Source: Marasmius tenuissimus
Taxonomy: Eukaryota; Basidiomycota; Agaricomycetes; Agaricales; Marasmiaceae
Assembly: GCA_029532415.1 (NCBI GenBank)
Contig: JAQOTA010000054.1
Span: 3,162,001-3,226,000 of the forward strand
Reading direction: 5' to 3'
Length of the DNA stretch: 64,000 bases
This document shows, piece after piece, positions 43,771-54,281 of the stretch. How positions within the stretch are numbered: the stretch's first letter is position 1; each line of letters begins with the position of its first letter. The position numbers were made by a program, and so were the translations under genes. The notes beneath the pieces are model-generated. The model saw only the letters and a program-made list of their open reading frames with translations. It was not told the origin of the DNA and ran no database searches.

Positions 43771-45783
43771 GGTACATCTTTGAGCTTTTGGCTGGTGTCC
43801 GAGGTATAGAGAACAAATGGAGAAGTGTTCAAATGGTGAGTAACAAAATCTCGCGAATAGCATCTGGTCTCAACAGAATGTCTTTAGATCCCCGACAGTG
43901 GGCCTTAAAAACAGATTTGATAGATACCAGTCGCCATGCTTCCCTTGACGAGAAATATAGGGTCTACGGGCCAACCATACTTCCATCTATGCCGCCTACC
44001 GTCCCTGCTGCCCCAGTTGTCCTTGCACCTAACAAACTTGAGGCAACGCCCCCGTCTGGCTTCCATTACCCGAAAGGGCGAACGTTCTTCCTAAAAGACA
44101 ACAACCGTTATCGTGCTCGACGAGTTTATTCCATGCCGTATGAGCCTCCCCTCGATGGATCTGCGGATGTTGAGTTTTTGCAGAGAGTCATCCTCCCTCA
44201 TCACGCTTATCCTGACGATGACGACTACAATCATACAACTGGCAAATATTGCCCGAAGCCAATGCAGGGGGTGCGCCCGTTTGATGGATCATCCAGCCAG
44301 GCAAGCACCCGTCTAGGAGGGGCTTGGGTGTTCCCGCGTCCCAGTCAGATATCTCTGCCGCAAAGGAGATCCGGCTGCCACTCCTACAGAATCTGAGCAG
44401 GCTATACCAGCTGCTGGCTCCAATAGCATTGTCGAAGGAAGAGTACTTGGTCACGACTTTCCGAGCTGTGGATTTGAACGTCTACTTGTTCAGTGGTCTG
44501 TTTCCCATAGGGCTTACCTCAGTGCAGCTCAACAACTCGTCTGCTGATGCTGGAGGAGATAGGTGCGATACAGGGTGGATTTCATGTTGATTTCCATGAC
44601 GACCGTTGTCGTTGGACGATGCTGGTGATCTTGCCTGGTAAGCATTCTTTCCTGTGTGCTGAAACTCTTTGCTTATTGGATGTCTCAGGGAGCGATCCTG
44701 GAGCTTTCATTCTCACGAGGTTTGGACTCTTTGCCAAGCTGGATCTTTTGCCCGATGGCACCTGCAAGATTGTTCTCTGGTTCAAGGGGAATGACTTGCA
44801 CTCCGGCGTTGCTCCAACTGTTCATCCTTCAGTTCGCAAAGAAGGACTCGCACAGCTTGCTGAGCAGATTAACAGCGTCAAACCCGTGAACAGAGTGGTT
44901 TACGTTTGCTATCCTTCTCAAGACTTGTGTCACCGGGATGTCCCGATGATGGACTATGACCGCACATTGAACTCCTCAGGCCCCTCGAACAACTTCCATT
45001 GGTATAGCTCGCAGGGAAGTCCTGCATTGGGATCGGTGGAAGACTGTCGCACGAGGCTGAGATAGGATTCTGAAATGGATTGGTGGAACAAAGCAGTAAT
45101 GCGGAGAGAGAAACCTTGGTTCCCACCTGAGACCACCGAGGTTGAAGAGTGGATGAGGAGTCGGGAGAGACGATACTTGTCAGCCGCACTTTTCCCCATC
45201 CGAGCTTCCCGTTTCTTGAGCATGGTGTGCTCCATTATAATCCGTGGGACAACCAGGAGTTCTTTGCTGAGATGTGGGCTGCATGGGTCCGTCATCACGT
45301 TCGCTCAGACGACTACTACCTCTCCATGATGAAGTATCAATATCGCTTTGGTCAAGCACAAGCGCAACAAGAGTATCTCGAGAACCAAAGCGACGGAGTA
45401 GTGACGATAACGAATATGATTCAGGGCTTGGCAATAATTGTAAAGCCGGTTCAGCCAAACCAGGCGTCTCTTTCTGGATCTGGTGCCGTCCTGTCTTCTT
45501 ATCCAGCTTTGCGGACCAATGACAATAGAGGGAAATGAAAAACCTCCAACAATCTAACATCTGAACACCGGTCCAAACAGCCCCGCGCTGACGAAGAGCA
45601 CCTGGCAGAATCGTCTCAGGAAGCTTCTCGTGCACCATCACCCAGTTCTCACAGCACGGGTGCTCAGGAACGTCCCCTTTCTTCTGCTGGCAGGAGACCA
45701 TTCAATCCTGAAGAGGAGTCTGAAGTTGAGGACGAAGATGATGACAAAGAGGATGATGACAAAGAAGAGCTCGAAGTGCTGTC
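43771..45783 (+). pseudogene. Unknown multi-exon gene with acidic tail, frameshifted
   Basis: After an acceptor-like CCTAG at 43771 the frame reads YIFELLAGVRGIENKW and NKISRIASGLNRMSLDPRQW. It continues with PPSGFHYPKGRTFFLKDNNR, then in other frames LLQNLSRLYQLLAPIALSKE, DPGAFILTRFGLFAKLDL, FKGNDLHSGVAPTVHPSVRK, VVYVCYPSQDLCHRD, and HGVLHYNPWDNQEFFAEMWA with YLSMMKYQYRFGQAQAQQEY. The tail is very acidic (EESEVEDEDDDKEDDDKEEL). I do not recognise the family. The LINE at 45784 cuts into the acidic tail, so the end of the gene is missing. Confidence 0.5.
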
Positions 45784-48400
45784 TTTTTTTTTTTTTTTTT
45801 TTTTGAATCATATTCTTATATAGCGGTGTACAAACACAGTCTGGTCGCTATCTACAAATGCAGCATCCCACAAATGCGTAATAACTGGATCCCCCGCTAG
45901 AGAGGAGGTGCGCCTCGATAAGAACCGCCCCTCAGAACGTATCCACAGTGTTTCACCAACACTATGTGGTAGATAGGATTATATCATCATGGGCTAAGAC
46001 ACACTGGTGCCCCCAGCTCCCACGACCTTCACCCCCGCCACCTAGGCCTGGCAGCAAGAGCCCGCACACCCCTCCGAAGAGTCTATGGGGAGCTAATACC
46101 AGCACATCAGCCCAGATCACTTACCCAACTCCTTCAGCTTCTGCTTGGGAGGGAAAGGCAAACGCCCGAGGGTTTGCCTTCAGGTAAGCTATAAGGCCCG
46201 GAAGCCGATTAAGCGAAGCTCCGCGCTCAAGTTCTGAGCATCGGTAAAGTACGTGTGCCCTGGTACCAGGTTCCACACCGCACAAGCAGGATAGATTTGC
46301 CTGGATATTAAACCGCTGGTAGTACTCCCCAATCGGTGCGTGTCCCAGGATGCATCGGGTCATTCTGGTTGTCAAAGAAAGCAACCCTCCGGCCAACTTT
46401 AACCATGTTCCTCCCTTAAGGTACGATGGCTGTAGAGGACGATCTTTAAGATCTTGTAGCTCGTAAAAGTGCCTACCTCTATATGATGGGTCCTGAAAGC
46501 GCGATACCCACGCGTCCTGGCCTGCCTTGGTGGCTTCTTGACGGAGCCTATCCAATGATGTTTGAGGCACTGCCCCCACGCCTATGGGGGGTAGTCCTCT
46601 GACAAATTCATGAGCGAACTGGTGAATGCTCCATTTCGCTTTTGAAGGTACTTGGATGAAGGTCACCTTGCGGTCACCTCCCCCTGCAAACCAGTCAGAT
46701 AACGCCCTACATACAGCCAGAGAGTGACTCTGTCCTGAATGTATGGACGGGTCGATTGCCCGCTTTGCTGCAGCAATGCAGTCAGTAAAGAGTACAAAGT
46801 GGTTGCTTTCCCCGCATGACATAGCCATGTAGGAAATTGCCACCCGTATAGCATACAACTCCGCATCCGGAGCTGTAACAACACCTGAAGCGTACCTGGT
46901 CTGATGAATCAGGTCTCCACTTCTGTATATCATGGCCGCTGAGACGGCCTGATGTCTGGGGTTCTGCGGCACCGAAGCATCAGTAGCCGCAACAACCGTA
47001 TCAGGATCATCTTCGAGTATCTCGAGTTTACGATCTAGAAATGTAGCCCACTCAGCTAGGCTTTCGGACTCGGACTTTTCCTTGTCCTTGGCTTGCTCAG
47101 TGAATGTAATGCGGTCAGGATACCTATCCCGCAGTCGATTGCCAGGGTTTGCATCCTCGTGAGTGGGATCAAACTCCTCGGTAAGCTTAGTGGAGACCTT
47201 GTCGATCTCCATAACTGTGCCTTTGACCTTCTTCCGGACTGCTTCCGTCAGAGTGGCCAATGACTTGGGATGCGGGGTGGCGTCTTTGACTTGTGTTCCC
47301 CTAAGTAGAGATCTTGTCGGGTGTGTGCTCGACAAGGTGGCTACCCTGTAATCCGCCCTGGTGGCGAGTTTACGGAGGTGAATGTGAATCGGGATGAGTC
47401 CCGCAAGGGCTTCAACTCCGCCTGTGGGCGATGTGCGAAACGCACCTGTCACCCATATTGCTGCTTTGCGCTGCATAGTGTTGAGGGATTTGAGAGCAGT
47501 TTTGCTCCTGGACCCTTCAAAGAACCATAGTCTAAATCCATACGTGGCGATTGGTATCACACATGCACGATATAGAAGCCTTTTATGGAGGGCTGAGAGC
47601 CCCCTGGTTGAGTTACCAAGCATTCTCATTGACTGGACAGTAGTGAGAGCCTTGGTAGAATAGTATCGCACATGTTCGTGGAACAGCAATTTGCGATCAA
47701 AATAGAACCCCAAGTACCGCCAGGTTTCTTTGGTTCGAAGCGGAGTATTCCCCGTGTACGGGGCAAACTCCAGGTCTAGGGGTGGGTCGTATCGATCCCT
47801 AGCCCTGCTAAAGTGAAAGAGTTCGGTTTCATCGTGCTCCAGTATTAACCCTACCGCCGTGAACAAGGCGAATAGGATCCCATATGCCCTCTTGAGGGAA
47901 TGGTTGTTGTCGTCTAGCGATTTGGACTGGGCTACCACTGTGCCATCGTCCACATAAGAGAGGAGGGTGGTGTTCAGTGACACCTCCCGAGCCCTGATTT
48001 CGTACACCTTCATTATAGGTGCTATGTATATCGATGACAGAACTGGAGACAGGGCAGAGCCCTGTCCCACTCCCACATCTGCTTCGTTCGGCCCTGATTC
48101 AAACAAGTTCCACCTATATCTGGTGGACCGCCCTACAAGGTAGGAGGTAAAGAATCCAATCAGTTTGTGAGAGAATCCGAATTTACTCAGTATGTGTAAT
48201 AGCACATCATGGTTGAGCGATGGGAAGAATTGAGCAATGTCAAAAGCGACAACGCTTGTCATCTCCCCCTTTGCCCATCCAGCTCTCACTAGATGGGTTA
48301 GGTAGGTGCCTGCATCCTCTGTGGATCGTTGGCGGACTCCCCCAAACTGGTTGGGGTGAACAAGATCAAACTTGATCATGTCGAATTGGAGGCGGTTAGA
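45784..48400 (-). mobile_element. LINE copy A, 3' half, left arm of inverted pair
   Basis: Poly(A) tail as poly(T) at 45784-45804, 3' UTR 45805-46120, then the RT to RNase H part of ORF2 read on -. It ends at about 48400, where copy B starts in the opposite direction. Copies A and B differ by a few codons (for example DETELFHF against DKTELFHF, LRTKETW against LRPKETW), so they are separate copies. Confidence 0.9.
46121..48400 (-). CDS. LINE ORF2, RT and RNase H part (copy A)
   Basis: From SNRLQFDMIKFDLVHPNQFG on, the RT fingers and palm follow: GWAKGEMTSVVAFDIAQFFP with the first catalytic Asp, GVGQGSALSPVLSSIYIAP, and the catalytic box LLSYVDDGTVVAQ. The thumb region has GNTPLRTKETWRYLGFYFDR. 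RNase H is marked by VVAATDASVPQNP, APDAELYAIRVAIS, LFTDCIAAAKRA and a C-terminal Cys block (LSCLCGVEPGTRAHVLYRC). It ends SQAEAEGVG. The order of domains fits APE-type LINEs with RNase H, such as the Tad1/I group (inference). About 750 codons open without a break. The N-terminal endonuclease half is absent here. Confidence 0.88.
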   Translation of the reverse strand, partial: SNRLQFDMIKFDLVHPNQFGGVRQRSTEDAGTYLTHLVRAGWAKGEMTSVVAFDIAQFFPSLNHDVLLHILSKFGFSHKLIGFFTSYLVGRSTRYRWNLFESGPNEADVGVGQGSALSPVLSSIYIAPIMKVYEIRAREVSLNTTLLSYVDDGTVVAQSKSLDDNNHSLKRAYGILFALFTAVGLILEHDETELFHFSRARDRYDPPLDLEFAPYTGNTPLRTKETWRYLGFYFDRKLLFHEHVRYYSTKALTTVQSMRMLGNSTRGLSALHKRLLYRACVIPIATYGFRLWFFEGSRSKTALKSLNTMQRKAAIWVTGAFRTSPTGGVEALAGLIPIHIHLRKLATRADYRVATLSSTHPTRSLLRGTQVKDATPHPKSLATLTEAVRKKVKGTVMEIDKVSTKLTEEFDPTHEDANPGNRLRDRYPDRITFTEQAKDKEKSESESLAEWATFLDRKLEILEDDPDTVVAATDASVPQNPRHQAVSAAMIYRSGDLIHQTRYASGVVTAPDAELYAIRVAISYMAMSCGESNHFVLFTDCIAAAKRAIDPSIHSGQSHSLAVCRALSDWFAGGGDRKVTFIQVPSKAKWSIHQFAHEFVRGLPPIGVGAVPQTSLDRLRQEATKAGQDAWVSRFQDPSYRGRHFYELQDLKDRPLQPSYLKGGTWLKLAGGLLSLTTRMTRCILGHAPIGEYYQRFNIQANLSCLCGVEPGTRAHVLYRCSELERGASLNRLPGLIAYLKANPRAFAFPSQAEAEGVG

Positions 48401-50599
48401 AAGGATGCAGGCACCTACCTAACCCACCTAGTGAGAGCTGGGTGGGCAAAGGGGGAGATGACAAGCGTTGTCGCTTTTGACATTGCTCAATTCTTCCCAT
48501 CGCTCAACCATGATGTGCTATTACACATACTGAGTAAATTCGGATTCTCTCACAAACTGATTGGATTCTTTACCTCCTACCTTGTAGGGCGGTCCACCAG
48601 ATATAGGTGGAACTTGTTTGAATCAGGGCCGAACGAAGCAGATGTGGGAGTGGGACAGGGCTCTGCCCTGTCTCCAGTTCTGTCATCGATATACATAGCA
48701 CCTATAATGAAGGTGTACGAAATCAGAGCTCGGGAGGTGTCACTGAACACCACCCTCCTCTCTTATGTGGACGATGGCACAGTGGTAGCCCAGTCCAAAT
48801 CGCTAGACGATAACAACCATTCCCTCAAGAGGGCATATGGGATCCTATTCGCCTTGTTCACGGCGGTAGGGTTAATACTGGAGCACGATAAAACCGAACT
48901 CTTTCACTTTAGCAGGGCTAGGGATCGATACGACCCACCCCTAGATCTGGAGTTTGCCCCGTATACGGGGAATACTCCGCTTCGACCCAAAGAAACCTGG
49001 CGGTACTTGGGGTTCTATTTTGATCGCAAATTGCTGTTCCACGAACATGTGCGATACTATTCTACCAAGGCTCTCACTACTGTACAGTCAATGAGGATGC
49101 TTGGTAACTCAACCAGGGGGCTCTCAGCCCTTCATAAAAGGCTTCTATACCGGGCATGTGTGATACCAATCGCCACGTACGGATTTAGACTATGGTTCTT
49201 TGAAGGGTCTAGGAGCAAAACCGCTCTCAAATCCCTCAACACTATGCAGCGTAAAGCAGCAATATGGGTGACAGGTGCGTTTCGCACATCGCCCACAGGC
49301 GGAGTTGAAGCCCTTGCGGGACTCATCCCGATTCACATTCACCTCCGTAAACTCGCCACCAGGGCGGATTACAGGGTAGCCACCTTGTCGAGCACACACC
49401 CGACAAGATCTCTACTTAGGGGAGCACAAGTCAAAGACGCCACCCCGCACCTCAAGTCATTGGCCACTCTGACGGAAGCAGTCCGAAAGAAGGTCAAAGG
49501 CACCGTTATGGAGATCGACAAGGTCTCCACTAAGGTTACCGAGGAGTTTGATCCCACTCACGAGGATGCAAACCCTGGCAACAGATTGCGGGATAGGCAT
49601 CCTGACCGCATTACATTCACTGAGCAAGCCAAGGACAAGGAGAAGTCCGAGTCCGAAAGCCTAGCTGAGTGGGTTACATTTCTAGATCGTAAACTCGAGA
49701 TACTCGAAGACAATCCTGATACGGTTGTTGCAGCTACTGATGCTTCGGTACCGCAGAACCCCAGACATCAGGCCGTCTCAGCGGCCATGATATACAGAAG
49801 TGGAGACCTGATTCATCAGACCAGGTACGCTTCAGGTGTTGTTACGGCTCCGGATGCGGAGTTGTATGCTATACGGGTGGCAATTTCCTACATGGCTATG
49901 TCATGCGGGGAAAGCAACCACTTTGTATTGTTTACTGATTGCATTGCTGCAGCAAAGCGGGCAATTGACCTGTCCATACACTCAGGACAGAGTCATTCTC
50001 TGGCTGTATGTAGGGTGCTATCTGACTGGTTTGCAGGAGGAGGTGACCGCAAGGTGACCTTCATCCAAGTACCTTCAAAAGCGAAATGGAGCATTCACCA
50101 GCTCGCCCATGAATTTGTCAGAGGACTACCCCCCATAGGCGTGGGGGCAGTGCCTCAAACATCGTTGGATAGGCTCCGTCAAGAAGCCACCAAGGCAGGG
50201 CAGGATGCGTGGGTATCGCGCTTTCAGGACCCATTATATAGAGGCAGGCACTTTTACGAGCTACAAGATCTTAAAGATCGTCCTCTACAACCATCGTACC
50301 TTAAGGGAGGAACATGGTTAAAGTCGGCCGCAGGGTCGCTTTCTTTGACAACCAGAATGACTCGGTGCATCCTGGGACACGCACCGATTGGGGAGTACTA
50401 CCAGCGGTTTAATATTCAGGCAGATCTATCCTGCTTGTGCGGTGTGGAACCTGGTACCAGGGCACATGTACTTTACCGATGCTCAGAACTTGAGCGCGGA
50501 GCTTCGCTTAACCGGCTTCCGGGCCTTATAGCTTATCTGAAGGCAAACCCTCGGGCGTTTGCCTTTCCCTCCCAAGCAGAAGCTGAAGGAGTTGGGTAA
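48401..50599 (+). CDS. LINE ORF2, RT and RNase H part (copy B)
   Basis: Same domains as copy A: VVAFDIAQFFPSLNHDVLL, the YVDDG catalytic box at about 48760-48775, RNase H motifs TDAS, DAELYAIRV and FTDC, and the C-terminal CLCG...YRC block. It is open to the stop after EGVG at 50599. The frame can be followed back to 48329 only because the antisense of copy A happens to be open there; that part is not LINE coding. Lacks the endonuclease. Confidence 0.85.
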   Translation, partial: KDAGTYLTHLVRAGWAKGEMTSVVAFDIAQFFPSLNHDVLLHILSKFGFSHKLIGFFTSYLVGRSTRYRWNLFESGPNEADVGVGQGSALSPVLSSIYIAPIMKVYEIRAREVSLNTTLLSYVDDGTVVAQSKSLDDNNHSLKRAYGILFALFTAVGLILEHDKTELFHFSRARDRYDPPLDLEFAPYTGNTPLRPKETWRYLGFYFDRKLLFHEHVRYYSTKALTTVQSMRMLGNSTRGLSALHKRLLYRACVIPIATYGFRLWFFEGSRSKTALKSLNTMQRKAAIWVTGAFRTSPTGGVEALAGLIPIHIHLRKLATRADYRVATLSSTHPTRSLLRGAQVKDATPHLKSLATLTEAVRKKVKGTVMEIDKVSTKVTEEFDPTHEDANPGNRLRDRHPDRITFTEQAKDKEKSESESLAEWVTFLDRKLEILEDNPDTVVAATDASVPQNPRHQAVSAAMIYRSGDLIHQTRYASGVVTAPDAELYAIRVAISYMAMSCGESNHFVLFTDCIAAAKRAIDLSIHSGQSHSLAVCRVLSDWFAGGGDRKVTFIQVPSKAKWSIHQLAHEFVRGLPPIGVGAVPQTSLDRLRQEATKAGQDAWVSRFQDPLYRGRHFYELQDLKDRPLQPSYLKGGTWLKSAAGSLSLTTRMTRCILGHAPIGEYYQRFNIQADLSCLCGVEPGTRAHVLYRCSELERGASLNRLPGLIAYLKANPRAFAFPSQAEAEGVG

Positions 50600-50936
50600 G
50601 TGATCTGGGCTGATGTGCTGGAATTAGCTCCCCGTAGACTCTACGGAGGGGCGTGCGGACCCTTGCTGCCGAGCCTAGGTGGCGGGGGTGAAGGACGTGG
50701 GAGCAGGGGGCACCGGTGCGTCATAGCCCATGACGATATAACCCTATTTACCACATAGTGTTGGGGAAACACTGTGGATACGGTCTGAGGAGCGGTTCTT
50801 ATTGAGGCGCACCTCCTTTCTGGCGGGGGATCTAGTTATTACGCATTTGTGGCATGCTGCATTTGTATATAGCGACCGGACTGTGTTCGTACACCGGTAT
50901 ATAAGAATATGATTCAAAAAAAAAAAAAAAAAAAAA
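48401..50936 (+). mobile_element. LINE copy B, 3' half, right arm of inverted pair
   Basis: Starts at GGATGCAGGCACC inside the RT and runs to a 21-nt poly(A) at 50916-50936. It mirrors copy A over about 2.5 kb with roughly 85 bp of unpaired sequence in the centre. After the tail, the 5' UTR of copy C follows with no other sequence between. Confidence 0.9.
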
Positions 50937-50982
50937 TCGAATCTGAACAATCAGAAAGCACCAACCAAACCTGAATAACTAT

Positions 50983-52851
50983 ATGTCACTGCCTGGTAGC
51001 CGCCAGGGGCGGGGAGGGGTGCGATCTCGCCCCCCGACCCGTGCAAGCACTCCACATCCACAACCCGAATCCGATGACCCTCTCCTTGCTAATGCTGGGG
51101 AGGGATCCACACCTAGTGCCCGGGACAGATACCTAACAAGTGTCCCCGCCCCACGGCGTGCTCAGTCCATGAGCAGCCGTAGATCTGCCTCGGTTGCTAG
51201 CCCCCGAGAGCAAACTCCCATGCTGCAGGATGAAGAAGTGCCCCTTCCTCCTCGCAACACTGCATCACCTGAGCCGCCAGTTGAATCCTCTTTCCTGAGC
51301 CTAGTAATGTCTCCTGGAGATGTAGGGGGGGACTTCGAAGTAGCCGCGCATGCAATCACTGCCATCACAGACTGGATCCAGTTGTCTGAGTCCGAGCCTG
51401 AACTCCACATCGCAACCTCGATGCTGCGACGCCTTCACAGCAGTACCACATCTCTATCCAGCCTCATCGCAGGCCGGATTCTCGAAGAGGCCACCATCCG
51501 GCAGCAATCTCGCATCCAGAACAGCTCTGCGCTACCCCACAGCTCTTCCCCTCTTCACATCGACCACCAGACCATGGAGGACGATGATACAGTCCTCATC
51601 CCACATAGAACCGAGCCCACTGGTGATAATGGGAATAAACCAGTTCGAACGGGCCCAAGGCCGCTCCCGAAACGTCCTACAGTGCCATTCCAGCGTCCTA
51701 ACCCAAGGGGACCTCCCCCGAGGATCAACTTGGCCACCAAGCCTAAACCCACCACTCCATACTCCTTTGCTGCAGCGGCGAGAAGGGGAAGAGAACGACG
51801 AGCACCTGCTGCGCTGGCGCAGGCGAATGCGTCAGCGTCGGCCGAGACACTGGGCAGGCCCGGACCCGCCATCTCCGGAAACCCTGTGCCCACTAAAAGG
51901 CCCCGGACTACTCCGAAATTCACTACACCCGGACCAACCCGGAAACAGGTCCTGGTGTCGTTCCCCAAGGATGTTGGAGTGCCAGAAATGAGCCTCAATC
52001 TCCTTACCACCACTGTGAACGCTGCATTGCGCAGTGCGCAGCACTCTCTTAAGGTGCTGGCCACAACTCGTGCATACGAGGGCTGGGCACTCGCTACAAG
52101 CGGTGTTGCTGATGAAAGCGCACTGAACATTATCCGCGGGAGGGTTTTGGACCTCGTGCCGGACAAATACAAGGAGTCCCATTGGGTTGGGCTCCCTACC
52201 TCGACGTCGTATCTCAAGATTATCGACGTGCCCTACTTCAAAGATATTGTGTCAGGTGACCGCATCACTGCTTCAGACGTGAAGAATGCCATAGCGCAAT
52301 CGCCTCTGAACAACGATTTTACATTCACGGGGCTGCCGCGGGTGGTCCGGAACTCTGCTAAGAGCACCACCTGTACGGTGTTCTTCAATATCTGGGATTC
52401 TCAGTCAGGAACCCGTGCAAAGCGTCTCCTGGATAAGCCGATACACATCCAAGGGCGCAACTGTTTGGTTCGATCTACTCCAGCCAGTCCAGGTGTCCCC
52501 CTGTGCCAGAGATGCTACAGGTGGGGCCACCCTAGCTCTGCATGCTGCGCTCCGCAGCAGCGTTGTCCCAAATGTAGCGGTCCCCACAAAGCTGATGAGC
52601 ATCGGCTTGTTGCGGGCTGCTGCAAGGGTAACCCAAAGGCTAACCCGCCTATTCCTCCCACCGACGAAGATGAGCCATGTCCTCATACGCCGGTATGCCC
52701 TAATTGTAGGGGCAATCACTCCGCAACTGAAAGGGCTTGCCCCTTCTGGCGCCATCGCTTTGACCGAGTTTGGATTGAAGCTAAATATGCTGAGGTACGT
52801 GAACGCAGTTCTGGTACAAGGCCCATCGCTCAAACCCCACGTCTAGCTTAA
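50983..52851 (+). CDS. LINE ORF1 protein with zinc knuckles (copy C)
   Basis: 622 codons, starting MSLPGSRQGRGGVRSRPP. The first half is Ser/Pro/Arg-rich and probably disordered. The middle (about residues 320-500, KQVLVSFPKDVGVPEM ... NCLVRSTPASPG) is probably the RNA-binding fold. The C-terminal part has Cys/His clusters: CQRCYRWGHPSSAC, CPKCSGPHKADEH and CPNCRGNHSATERAC. ORF1 proteins bind the LINE RNA and help reverse transcription. The stop TAA overlaps the ATG of ORF2. Copy D carries an almost identical version. Confidence 0.9.
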   Translation: MSLPGSRQGRGGVRSRPPTRASTPHPQPESDDPLLANAGEGSTPSARDRYLTSVPAPRRAQSMSSRRSASVASPREQTPMLQDEEVPLPPRNTASPEPPVESSFLSLVMSPGDVGGDFEVAAHAITAITDWIQLSESEPELHIATSMLRRLHSSTTSLSSLIAGRILEEATIRQQSRIQNSSALPHSSSPLHIDHQTMEDDDTVLIPHRTEPTGDNGNKPVRTGPRPLPKRPTVPFQRPNPRGPPPRINLATKPKPTTPYSFAAAARRGRERRAPAALAQANASASAETLGRPGPAISGNPVPTKRPRTTPKFTTPGPTRKQVLVSFPKDVGVPEMSLNLLTTTVNAALRSAQHSLKVLATTRAYEGWALATSGVADESALNIIRGRVLDLVPDKYKESHWVGLPTSTSYLKIIDVPYFKDIVSGDRITASDVKNAIAQSPLNNDFTFTGLPRVVRNSAKSTTCTVFFNIWDSQSGTRAKRLLDKPIHIQGRNCLVRSTPASPGVPLCQRCYRWGHPSSACCAPQQRCPKCSGPHKADEHRLVAGCCKGNPKANPPIPPTDEDEPCPHTPVCPNCRGNHSATERACPFWRHRFDRVWIEAKYAEVRERSSGTRPIAQTPRLA

Positions 52852-54281
52852 TGTCTGAGACACAAGGGATAAGAGTCTTAAGTTTTAACATTGCCAAGAA
52901 CTATATGTATCTTGATGTACTTCTCGAGGAGTTGAAAGATCGGTTCGACATCTTGTTTATCCAAGAACCGCCTTGGCGGCTCATAAGACACGCACCATCA
53001 GCTAAGGACCCGGAAGGGGAGAGAGTGGTGGGCGCGCCAAATCACCCATCTTGGACAGTAATGATCCGTCCAGAGAAAGATGAGGGAGATCGCCCGAGAG
53101 TAGCCACATACGTCTCTAAAAGACTGGCTGCCCTCAGGCCTGCAATGCGCAGGGATGTCATTGACCACCGCGATGTACTAGTCATGTCTCTGTTCTACAG
53201 AGGCGAGACCGAATGTCTAGCCAATGTCTACTCTGATGACAATGGGACCGCCATCCGTCTTTTGCAAGATAAAGCGGGCAGCATACCTTCACTTTTGCTT
53301 ATGGCGGGTGATTTCAACTGCCATTCCCCGGAATGGGACCCAGGCGTCTCACAGCGCCGGGGCATGGTGGCAGCACTGCTGGAAACAGCGGGGGAACTTG
53401 GAGTGGCCAGGGCCGGGTATATAAATCCGGGGCCAACCTTCATATCACGGACACAAGGTCTTAGGGAGTCTGTTCTAGACCTAGTGTTTGTCAAATCCAC
53501 TCTTTCACTGGCAATTGTGGCCACAAGGGAGACAGAACTGCAGGGACCATCGGACCATATCCCGGTTTCTGTAACATTAGATATGGGAGACATCCCAGAA
53601 ACACATCGTCGCACCCTCCCTAAAGGAGGGGAGGAGGAAGATAAATTCCTAGCCGACATAATCGATGGACTCCAGGCATTATCGTGGCCGGAGCCTCAAA
53701 CAGCAGGGGATGTATCAGCTATGGCAGCTGAAATGGCCTCGGTATTCTCAAAAGCATGGGATGTGCATTCAAAGGCCTCCCGTGTCACAAAATTCTCGAA
53801 ATCCTGGTGGTCCGAAGAGTGCTCTGATGCCCTTCAGGCCTACAGGGATGAAAGGTCCCAGGACAACTGGGCCGAGTTTCGGAGGGTCATTCGAACCTCC
53901 AAACGCAAGTTCTTTGACTCTAGGATCAATGAAATTGCTGTATCTAACAAGCGCCCTTGGGATCTAATGGAATGGATCCAACAGCGCAAGTTACCACCAG
54001 CGGAGGCCATCCAGTACAATGGACAGCCATGCCATGATCTTGATGATCTGTGGAGAGGGCTCCATGGGACATACAATTCTGCGTCAGGAAGGGAAGTGGA
54101 CCTCTCTGTGCTGGATCAGTTAGAATCTATGACAGAACGAAGTTGGTCTAGATTCAGCAATGCAGAGCTCGGGGATGCATTACAGGCATGCTCAAGCATC
54201 TCGTCACCAGGGCCCGACCATCTTACATGGGCCCACCTCAAAGTCATTCTGTCTCAGCCAGAATGTGCCCATCGTATATTA
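52851..54281 (+). CDS. LINE ORF2 N-terminal part, endonuclease (copy C, 3' truncated)
   Basis: Begins MSETQGIRVLSFNIAKNYMY. AP-like endonuclease motifs: FIQEPPW, LMAGDFNCHSPEWDPG, GPTFISRTQG and the SDH motif in LQGPSDHIPVSVTLD. A linker with WWSEECSDALQAYRDE and the first RT motifs (SSPGPDHLTWAHLKVIL) follow. At 54281 the sequence turns back into copy D, adding about 20 unrelated codons before a stop. Start chosen by the TAATG overlap with ORF1. It cannot encode a complete ORF2 protein. Confidence 0.88.

Larger units (their letters stand above)
50937..54281 (+). mobile_element. LINE copy C, 5' half
   Basis: 5' UTR (50937-50982), complete ORF1 (50983-52851) and ORF2 through the endonuclease to just before the RT catalytic core. 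It ends at 54281, joined to copy D in reverse. ORF1 and ORF2 overlap as TAATG at 52849-52853. Confidence 0.9.

Noticed and set aside
51555..52217. Long antisense frame of 220 codons, repeated at 56752-57414
   Set aside because: It is the reverse strand of GC-rich LINE ORF1 and follows its codon pattern. No independent motif.
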